The notes beneath the pieces are model-generated. The model did no database searches. It worked only from the letters and a program-made list of their open reading frames with translations, and was not told the DNA's origin. A program made the position numbers and the translations under genes. A stretch of 14,340 nt of DNA. Origin: DASUAO01 sp046484625. GTDB taxonomy: Bacteria > Actinomycetota > Acidimicrobiia > IMCC26256 > PALSA-555. Shown in pieces: positions 7,577 to 14,340 of the stretch. The DNA lies in contig JAWOIO010000097.1 in assembly GCA_046484625.1 (NCBI GenBank), positions 1 through 14,340 of the forward strand, read 5' to 3'. Each line of letters begins with the position of its first letter. The stretch's first letter is position 1.

Positions 7577-7709
7577 GCCTGCATCGTGACAGGGGGGTGT
7601 GACAGTCACCCCCGGCGCGCGACGGCCAGTCGAGAGGTCTCGCTCCTCGGCTGCGACGTCGGTGCACCGGTCCATGGCTGCATCAAAGCACGGGGGTGTG
7701 ACAGTCACC
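7572..7709 (-). repeat. duplicated 39-bp box upstream of the DUF222 relic
   Basis: Two 39-bp copies, 7572-7610 and 7671-7709, match at 33 of 39 positions and start 99 bases apart. Both contain the identical 18-mer GGGGGTGTGACAGTCACC, at 7593-7610 and 7692-7709. Each 18-mer includes the perfect inverted repeat GTGAC-A-GTCAC (7599-7609 and 7698-7708). In minus-strand orientation each box leads into an ATG followed by similar codons: MDRWARVVAELEDL from 7576 and MDRCTDVAAEERDL from 7675. The outer copy therefore looks like the truncated 5' end of a second DUF222 gene. The box sits immediately after the stop of the nucleotidyltransferase gene. Confidence 0.75.
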
Positions 7710-7717
7710 GTCCGTCG

Positions 7718-8248
7718 TCAGCGGTCGCGGTACTCCTCGGGGAGCGGAATGTCGAACGCCTCGCAGAGGAGCGCGACGTCGTGGAAGTCGGAGTCGCGCA
7801 GCTCGTAGTCGGTGTGGAAGCCGACGAGCTCCGCGGCCGCGATGCACCGGACCGCACGTCCGCCGAGCGTCCCGCGGCCACGCAGCGCGCTCGCGGTGTA
7901 GCTCTCGCCGCCGTCACCGCTGTAGTCACCGTTCCCGTGCTCGTCGAGCTCGACGAGGTGGAGATCGATCTCGTGCCCGTTGTCGTCAACGAGGATGTAG
8001 TTGCAGGGCCGCGCATCCGGCTCGCCCTTCTCGCGGAACCCGCGGGCGCCGAGCACCGCGAGCAGGTCCGGCTCGTCGCGCTGCTCCAGTGTGGGGTCGA
8101 GGTCGCGATGCGGGCGGGTCTGGCGGCCCAGCAGTGCGTCGACGGCCCACCCGCCGTCGACCCAGACGCCGACGCCGGCGTCGGCGAGCGCGTCGAGGAT
8201 CGCGACCGCGTCGGCCTCGGGCATCTGGGGCTCGGGCATGGCGGCCAT
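7718..8248 (-). CDS. lincosamide/aminoglycoside-type nucleotidyltransferase
   Basis: This 176-residue protein has the polymerase-beta-type nucleotidyltransferase fold of the LinA/AadB-like group. Visible motifs are VWVDGGWAVDALLG at 28-41, RPHRDLD at 45-51 with the paired acidic residues Asp49 and Asp51, a third acidic residue Asp95 in GHEIDLH, and GRGTLGGRAVRCIAAAELVGFHTDYE, which is very like lincosamide nucleotidyltransferases. Such enzymes transfer AMP to a hydroxyl of an antibiotic. Many environmental relatives have no shown substrate, so resistance is only a possibility. ATG 8248 is a compromise: in-frame ATGs at 8338, 8296, 8239 and 8224 also exist and none has a clear Shine-Dalgarno. 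The gene diverges from pyrR, and the longest form would overlap the pyrR promoter region. Confidence 0.75.
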   Translation of the reverse strand: MAAMPEPQMPEADAVAILDALADAGVGVWVDGGWAVDALLGRQTRPHRDLDPTLEQRDEPDLLAVLGARGFREKGEPDARPCNYILVDDNGHEIDLHLVELDEHGNGDYSGDGGESYTASALRGRGTLGGRAVRCIAAAELVGFHTDYELRDSDFHDVALLCEAFDIPLPEEYRDR

Positions 8249-8276
8249 CGTCGCGTGTGGGGCAGCGTCGTTCGCC

Positions 8277-8304
8277 GGACATCTCGAGCCGGACATCTCA
8301 AGCC
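8277..8304. repeat. 14-bp tandem duplication in the divergent intergenic region
   Basis: GGACATCTCGAGCC (8277-8290) is followed directly by GGACATCTCAAGCC (8291-8304), 13 of 14 bases identical. It lies between the nucleotidyltransferase and pyrR. It may be a replication-slippage product or a paired operator; nothing in the sequence decides. Confidence 0.6.
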
Positions 8305-8331
8305 CGGCTCGGCGGGTGCCGATGGCTCTGC

Positions 8332-8337
8332 TATACA
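8332..8337 (+). promoter_or_regulatory. candidate -10 box (TATACA) of the pyr operon
   Basis: TATACA at 8332-8337 is a strong AT-rich -10 match in otherwise GC-rich DNA. A transcript starting about seven bases downstream would place the PyrR-binding loop (8353-8372) very near the 5' end, as expected for a pyr leader. No good -35 hexamer is visible 16-18 bases upstream, so the assignment rests on the -10 and its position. Confidence 0.45.
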
Positions 8338-8352
8338 TGCTCTGACCGTGAA

Positions 8353-8372
8353 GGGAGTCCCGAGAGGCTCCT
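8353..8372 (+). promoter_or_regulatory. PyrR-binding RNA loop in the pyr operon leader
   Basis: The leader contains AGUCCCGAGAGGCU at 8356-8369, which matches the known PyrR-binding consensus (AGUCCAGAGAGGCU-like) at 13 of 14 positions. It is flanked by GGAG (8354-8357) and CUCC (8368-8371), which pair to close the stem. In Bacillus this element controls transcription attenuation; in mycobacteria PyrR binding to a similar leader loop is reported to repress translation. No terminator with a U-tract follows here, so the translational mode is the better fit. Binding with UMP or UTP bound to PyrR would lower expression of the operon when uridine nucleotides are plentiful. Confidence 0.8.
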
Positions 8373-8394
8373 ACGGAACCGAAGAGAGCTGCAG

Positions 8395-9177
8395 ATGCCC
8401 GACGCCACGAGCGCCGGACAACCGAACGAGGCCGCGGCCGCCCCCGACAGCTCGGGAGGCGGCCGTTCCATGTCCGCGGCCGCCCCCGACAGCTCGGGAG
8501 GCGGCCGTTCCATGTCCGGGACCGCCCCCGACAGCTCGGGAGGCGGCCGTTTCGTGTCCCGGCCCGACCTCGTCCTGCGCACCGAGGTGCTCGACGCCGA
8601 CGACCTGCGGCGGGCCCACACCCGCATCGCCCACGAGATCGTGGAGCGCAACCACGGCGCCGACGACCTCGTCCTGATCGGGCTCTACACCCGCGGCGTC
8701 GCGATCGCGCACCGCCTGGCCGCCGCCATCGAGTCGTTCGAGCACGTGACCGTCCCGGTCGGTGCCCTCGACGTGGCGTTCTACCGCGACGACATCGCGC
8801 TGCGCCCGGTGCAGCCGCTCGGGCCGACCGAGGTCCCGGTCGACGTCAGCGGCCGCGTCGTCGTCCTCGCTGACGATGTGCTCTTCACCGGCCGCACGGT
8901 GCGCGCGGCCCTCGACTCGCTCACCGAGCTGGGGCGGCCCCGGGCGGTGCAGCTCGCGGTGCTCGTCGACCGGGGCCACCGGGAGCTGCCGATCCGGGCC
9001 GACTACGTGGGCAAGAACCTCCCCACGACGATCACCGACGACGTGCGGGTGCGCCTGGCCGAGGTCGACGGTGCACCGCCCGACGGCCCCGGCGACGGCA
9101 TCGCCCTCTGGGGGCTCCCGGCGGGCAACGAGGGCGCCGGTACACCCGACGCGGGCGGCGGGGAGCCGGGCGCGTGA
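8395..9177 (+). CDS. pyrR: PyrR bifunctional pyr operon regulator/uracil phosphoribosyltransferase
   Basis: PyrR senses uridine nucleotides and binds the leader loop just upstream (8353-8372); many members also make UMP from uracil and PRPP. From ATG 8395 the protein has 260 residues. The conserved core starts near residue 56. It contains LIGLYTRGVAIAHRLA, GALDVAFYRDD, the PRPP-binding loop VVVLADDVLFTGRTVRAAL at 155-173, and VLVDRGHRELPIRADYVGKN at 189-208. Residues 14-55 are three copies of a 14-residue repeat (PDSSGGGR core), and ~35 extra C-terminal residues are Gly/Pro-rich. Typical PyrR has ~180-195 residues. Alternative in-frame starts, each with GGGAGG ten bases upstream, are ATG 8470, ATG 8512 and GTG 8554. 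The last gives 207 residues and best fits the family N-terminus. ATG 8395 has only a weak AGAG. Confidence 0.92.
   Translation: MPDATSAGQPNEAAAAPDSSGGGRSMSAAAPDSSGGGRSMSGTAPDSSGGGRFVSRPDLVLRTEVLDADDLRRAHTRIAHEIVERNHGADDLVLIGLYTRGVAIAHRLAAAIESFEHVTVPVGALDVAFYRDDIALRPVQPLGPTEVPVDVSGRVVVLADDVLFTGRTVRAALDSLTELGRPRAVQLAVLVDRGHRELPIRADYVGKNLPTTITDDVRVRLAEVDGAPPDGPGDGIALWGLPAGNEGAGTPDAGGGEPGA
8434..8559 (+). repeat. three tandem 42-bp units with hairpin, Shine-Dalgarno and start codon in pyrR
   Basis: Units lie at 8434-8475, 8476-8517 and 8518-8559. The first two are identical over all 42 bases; the third differs at a few positions. Unit 1 folds as GGCCGCC (8436-8442) plus CCCGA (8443-8447), loop CAGC, TCGGG (8452-8456), bulged A8457, and GGCGGCC (8458-8464): a 12-bp stem. 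GGGAGG lies in the 3' arm (8454-8459, 8496-8501, 8538-8543), followed by ATG 8470, ATG 8512 or GTG 8554, all in the PyrR frame. If read as protein the unit is AAAPDSSGGGRSMS. No T-run follows the hairpins, so they are not standard intrinsic terminators. Confidence 0.9.
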
Positions 9178-10097
9178 GGCACCTGCTCTCGATCGACGAC
9201 CTGGGCCGCGACGGGATCGAGGAGGTCTGTGCGCTGGCCACCTCGTTCCTCGAGATCACGAGCCGCGAGATTCCCAAGGTCCCCGCCCTGCGGGGCAAGA
9301 CCGTCGCGACGGTCTTCTACGAGGACTCCACCCGCACCCGGCTCTCGTTCGAGACCGCGGCCAAACGGCTCTCGGCCGACACGATGAGCTTCTCGGTCTC
9401 GGCGTCGTCGGTGAAGAAGGGTGAGTCGCTACGCGACACCGTCCAGACGATCGAGGCGATGGGTGTCGACGCGATGGTCGTGCGCCACGGCGCGGCCGGC
9501 GCACCGAACCGGGTCGCGGCGTGGGTCGACGCCGCGGTGGTGAACGCGGGTGACGGGCGCCACGAGCACCCCACGCAGGCGTTGCTCGACGTGTTCACGC
9601 TCCTGAAGCACCGGGGCAGCGGGTTCGACGGCGCACGGGTGGCGATCATCGGCGACATCCGCCGGTCGCGGGTCGCGCGCAGCACCGCGAAGGCCATGGC
9701 GATGCTCGGCGCCGACGTCACGCTCGTCGGACCGCCGACGATGCTGCCCGAGTCGCTCGAGTGCTGGCCCGGCGACGCGACGTCCGATCTCGACGACGTG
9801 CTCACGAAGGCCGACGTGGTCTACCTGCTCCGGATCCAGCACGAGCGCGCCGACGGCACCCGCTTCCCGTCCCTGCGTGAGTACACGACCCGCTACGGCC
9901 TCACCGTCGAGCGGGCGGCGCGCCTCGCTCCCGACGTGCTGATCATGCACCCCGGCCCGATGAACCGCGGCGTCGAGATCGCGCCCGAGGTGGCCGAAGG
10001 GCCCGCGTCGGTGATCACCGAGCAGGTCGCCAACGGCGTCGCGATCCGCATGGCCGTGCTCTACTCGATCCTCGGCTCGGGAGGGCCCGTTGCCTGA
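9174..10097 (+). CDS. pyrB: aspartate carbamoyltransferase catalytic subunit
   Basis: PyrB condenses carbamoyl phosphate and aspartate to N-carbamoyl-aspartate, the first committed pyrimidine step. The 307-residue product has the carbamoyl-phosphate motif STRTR at 52-56 (FYEDSTRTRLSFE), KKGES at 81-85, VRHG at 103-106, HPTQALLD at 132-139, and the C-terminal MHPGPMNRGVEI at 258-269. GTG 9174 overlaps the pyrR stop (GTGA), and a GGGGAG run lies about ten bases upstream, so translation is coupled. The length matches the catalytic chain alone and no pyrI regulatory gene is present. As in other PyrR-controlled operons, feedback probably acts through PyrR and CarAB. Confidence 0.97.
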   Translation: MRHLLSIDDLGRDGIEEVCALATSFLEITSREIPKVPALRGKTVATVFYEDSTRTRLSFETAAKRLSADTMSFSVSASSVKKGESLRDTVQTIEAMGVDAMVVRHGAAGAPNRVAAWVDAAVVNAGDGRHEHPTQALLDVFTLLKHRGSGFDGARVAIIGDIRRSRVARSTAKAMAMLGADVTLVGPPTMLPESLECWPGDATSDLDDVLTKADVVYLLRIQHERADGTRFPSLREYTTRYGLTVERAARLAPDVLIMHPGPMNRGVEIAPEVAEGPASVITEQVANGVAIRMAVLYSILGSGGPVA

Positions 10098-11391
10098 CGC
10101 ATCGAACGACCCGGAGCTGGTGCTGCGCGGCGGCCGCGTCGTCGACGCGACCGGCGAGCGCACGGCTGACGTGCGGGTCGTCGACGGCCGGGTCGTGGAG
10201 GTCGGCGCGGGGCTGACCGGTGACCGGGTCCTCGACGCCGAGGGATGCATCATCGCTCCGGGCCTCGTCGACCTCCACGTGCACCTGCGCGAGCCCGGCG
10301 GTGAGGAAGCCGAGACGATCGAGACCGGTGCCCGCGCCGCGGCGCTCGGCGGCTTCACCGCGGTCGTCGCGATGCCCAACACCGAGCCGCCCCAGGACGA
10401 CCCTGCCGTGGTTGCCGCGGTCCTGGCGGCCGGTGCCGCATCGGTCTGCGACGTCCATGCCGCCGGCGCCATCACCCGGGGGCGCCGCGGCGAGGAGCTC
10501 GCCCCGATGGGCGAGCTGCACGCGCTCGGGGTCCGGATCTTCACCGACGACGGCGCATGCGTCGCATCGGCCGGCGTGATGCGAAGCGCGTTGGAGTACG
10601 CCGGATCGCTCCCGGGTGCGGTCCTCGGCCAGCATGCCGAGGACCCGACGCTCGCGACCGGCCACATGCACGAAGGGGAGTGGTCGAGCCGACTCGGCAT
10701 CCCGGGGCGGCCGGCGATCGCCGAGGAGACGATCATCGCCCGCGACTGCGCGCTGGCCGAGCTCACCGGAACACCGGTCCACTTCCTGCACGTCTCCACC
10801 GGAGGGTCCGTGGAGATCGTGCGGGCCGCCAAGGCGCGCGGCCTGGCGGTCACCGCCGAGGTCGCGCCCCACCACTTCACGCTCACCGATGCCTGCTGCG
10901 CGTCGTTCGACCCGCGCTACAAGGTGCACCCTCCGTTGCGCACCGACGCCGACATCGCCGCGATCAAGGCCGGGCTCGCCGACGGCACCATCGATGCCAT
11001 CGCCACCGACCACGCACCGCATCCGACCGAGGCCAAGGAGCGTCCGTTCGAGGACGCGCCGCCCGGGATGCTCGGCCTCGAGACCGCGCTGGCGCTGACC
11101 CTCACCGAGCTCGTGGAGCCGGGAGTGCTCTCGCTGGCCGACGCACTCGCCCGGCTCTCGTGGGGTCCGGCCACGATCGCGGGACTCGCCGAGCACGGCT
11201 GCACGATCGAGGCCGGTGCGCCCGCGAACCTCTGCGTCATCGATCCCCGGCTCGAGTGGGAGGTCGAGGCGACCCGGCTCGCGAGCCGGGCACGGAACAC
11301 GCCGTACGAGGGGCGTCGGCTCACCGGCCGGGTCCGCCACACCATCTGTCGCGGCGAGGCAGTCGTCGTCGACGGCGAGGCCCAGCGATGA
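10090..11391 (+). CDS. pyrC: dihydroorotase (type I)
   Basis: Dihydroorotase cyclises carbamoyl-aspartate to dihydroorotate. The 433-residue length and motifs fit the type I amidohydrolase family. Expected metal and catalytic residues are His63 and His65 (DLHVHLREPG), Asp154 (FTDDG), His182 (QHAED), His234 (LHVSTGG) and Asp307 (ATDHAPH). Asn97 in MPNTEP is the usual substrate contact. The start is TTG 10090, eight bases inside the end of pyrB, with GGGAGGG (10079-10085) four bases upstream; no ATG lies nearby in frame. The product begins MPDASNDPELVLRGGRVVDA, which aligns with the family start. The 3' end overlaps carA as ATGA. Confidence 0.96.
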   Translation: MPDASNDPELVLRGGRVVDATGERTADVRVVDGRVVEVGAGLTGDRVLDAEGCIIAPGLVDLHVHLREPGGEEAETIETGARAAALGGFTAVVAMPNTEPPQDDPAVVAAVLAAGAASVCDVHAAGAITRGRRGEELAPMGELHALGVRIFTDDGACVASAGVMRSALEYAGSLPGAVLGQHAEDPTLATGHMHEGEWSSRLGIPGRPAIAEETIIARDCALAELTGTPVHFLHVSTGGSVEIVRAAKARGLAVTAEVAPHHFTLTDACCASFDPRYKVHPPLRTDADIAAIKAGLADGTIDAIATDHAPHPTEAKERPFEDAPPGMLGLETALALTLTELVEPGVLSLADALARLSWGPATIAGLAEHGCTIEAGAPANLCVIDPRLEWEVEATRLASRARNTPYEGRRLTGRVRHTICRGEAVVVDGEAQR

Positions 11392-12518
11392 GCCCGCCCA
11401 CACCACCCCGCGACGCGGTCCTCGTCCTGGCCGACGGCACCACGTTCGAGGGCGAGCTCGCAGGTTCGACCGACATGGGCGCCGACGTCGCGGTGGGGGA
11501 GGTCGTCTTCAACACCGCGCTCTCCGGCTACCAGGAGATCATCACCGACCCGTCCTACGCCGGGCAGATGATCACGTTCACCTACCCGCACATCGGGAAC
11601 TACGGCGTGACCGGCGACGACGACGAGAGCCGCCGCCCGTTCTGTCGGGGTGTGATCGTGCGGGACCTCGCGCGACGGGCCAGCAATTGGCGCTCGGAGG
11701 CGAGCCTCGACGCGCTGTTGCGCAACCACGGGGTCCCGGCGATCGCCGGGATCGACACCCGTCGGCTCACCCGCCACCTGCGCGACACCGGCGCGATCCC
11801 CGGTGCGTTCGGCACCGACGAGGCGACCGCGCGCGCCGCCGCGGTGGCGGCACCCCCGACCGAGGGGCGCGACCTCGTCGCCGAGGTGACCACCACCGAG
11901 GCGTACGTCGTCGGCGACGACGATGCCCCGTTCTCGGTGGTGGCCTACGACTTCGGGATCAAGCGCACGATCCTCCGTCACCTCGTCGGCTCGGGGTGCC
12001 GGGTCGAGGTGGTCCCGGCCGGCACGTCGGCCCACGACGTGCTCGACCGAGCACCCGACGGCGTGTTCCTCTCCAACGGACCCGGGGACCCCGAGGCGGT
12101 GGGCGGCGCCGTGGCGGAGATCGGCGCGCTCGTGGGCGCGGTGCCGATCTTCGGGATCTGCCTCGGCCACCAGATCCTCGGGCTCGCGGTCGGCGCGCAG
12201 AAGCAACGGCTCCTGTTCGGTCACCACGGCGCCAACCACCCGGTTCGGCACCAGGCCACGGGGCGCGTCGAGATCACGAGCCAGAACCACAACTACGCGA
12301 TCTCGATCGACGGTCTCGACCGGGCCGAGCTCACGCACGTGAACCTCAACGACGGCGTGGTCGAGGGCTTCCGGCTGCTCGATGCCCCGGCGTTCGGGGT
12401 CCAGCACCATCCCGAGGCCGGCCCCGGACCCCACGACGCCGCCTATCTCTTCGAGGAGTTCACGGACCTGATGGTTCGAGGCCCGAGACCACGAAGCTCG
12501 AAGAGCGGGGGCGGCTGA
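11388..12518 (+). CDS. carA: carbamoyl-phosphate synthase small (glutaminase) subunit
   Basis: CarA hydrolyses glutamine and channels ammonia to CarB for carbamoyl phosphate, used by both arginine and pyrimidine synthesis. The 376 residues comprise the N-terminal CarA domain (about 10-150, with GEVVFNTALSGYQEIITDPSYAGQ) and a class I glutamine amidotransferase domain from about 180. The catalytic triad is Cys258 (FGICLGHQ), His341 and Glu343 (QHHPEAGPGP). PFGHHGANHPV of the family appears as LFGHHGANHPV. ATG 11388 overlaps the pyrC stop. The last ~12 residues are a basic, Ser/Gly-rich tail. All catalytic residues are intact. Confidence 0.97.
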   Translation: MSPPTPPRDAVLVLADGTTFEGELAGSTDMGADVAVGEVVFNTALSGYQEIITDPSYAGQMITFTYPHIGNYGVTGDDDESRRPFCRGVIVRDLARRASNWRSEASLDALLRNHGVPAIAGIDTRRLTRHLRDTGAIPGAFGTDEATARAAAVAAPPTEGRDLVAEVTTTEAYVVGDDDAPFSVVAYDFGIKRTILRHLVGSGCRVEVVPAGTSAHDVLDRAPDGVFLSNGPGDPEAVGGAVAEIGALVGAVPIFGICLGHQILGLAVGAQKQRLLFGHHGANHPVRHQATGRVEITSQNHNYAISIDGLDRAELTHVNLNDGVVEGFRLLDAPAFGVQHHPEAGPGPHDAAYLFEEFTDLMVRGPRPRSSKSGGG

Positions 12519-12519
12519 C

Positions 12520-14340
<1,821 letters not shown>

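Noticed and set aside
8434..8559. CRISPR array reading of the three 42-bp units
   Set aside because: The units abut directly with no spacers, and there are no cas genes.
8434..8559. Rho-independent terminators made by the pyrR hairpins
   Set aside because: The stems are strong but are followed by GTTCCATGTCC-like sequence rather than a T-run, and pyrR reads through them in frame.
7283..8677. Plus-strand open frame of ~460 codons across the minus-strand island and into pyrR
   Set aside because: It runs antisense to the DUF222 relic and the nucleotidyltransferase and out of frame with pyrR. No recognisable domain.

Overview
The window is GC-rich, densely coding DNA from what is most likely an actinobacterium, probably of the class Acidimicrobiia. 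That placement is an inference. It rests on base composition, on the order aroC-aroK-aroB-aroQ-pepQ-efp-nusB followed by pyrR-pyrB-pyrC-carA-carB, on the clpS-DUF2017 pair, and on a DUF222/HNH ('13E12 repeat') gene relic. No organism-specific marker such as rRNA is present.

Layout: (1) 1-3771, plus strand: the 3' part of chorismate synthase, then shikimate kinase, 3-dehydroquinate synthase, type II 3-dehydroquinase and an Xaa-Pro-type M24 peptidase, with overlapping or nearly touching junctions, so almost certainly one transcript. (2) 3883-5670, plus strand: EF-P, NusB, ClpS and a DUF2017 protein, again tightly packed. (3) 5785-6681, plus strand: a short-chain dehydrogenase starting at TTG. 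(4) 6706-8248, minus strand: an accessory island with a broken DUF222/HNH endonuclease gene, a duplicated 39-bp box at its 5' end, and a lincosamide/aminoglycoside-type nucleotidyltransferase. (5) 8332-14340, plus strand: the pyrimidine operon pyrR-pyrB-pyrC-carA-carB. It has a candidate promoter and a clear PyrR-binding RNA loop, and its last gene runs off the window.

The first block supplies four of the seven shikimate-pathway steps (aroB, aroQ, aroK, aroC). The last block supplies carbamoyl phosphate (CarAB), carbamoyl aspartate (PyrB) and dihydroorotate (PyrC) under feedback from the uridine-nucleotide sensor PyrR. Between them are translation and protein-quality genes (EF-P, NusB, ClpS). 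In many actinobacteria nusB and pyrR lie close together. Here about 3.5 kb separates them: clpS-DUF2017, the dehydrogenase and the minus-strand island.

The most unusual structure is the 5' end of pyrR. It contains three tandem 42-bp units, each holding a strong hairpin, a Shine-Dalgarno-like GGGAGG inside the hairpin's 3' arm, and an in-frame ATG or GTG ten bases later. The true PyrR start is therefore ambiguous, and the array could be a translational control element or simply a low-complexity N-terminal repeat. The second point of interest is the DUF222 relic, which seems to have lost an internal block of roughly 130-170 codons and is preceded by a stub of a second copy.
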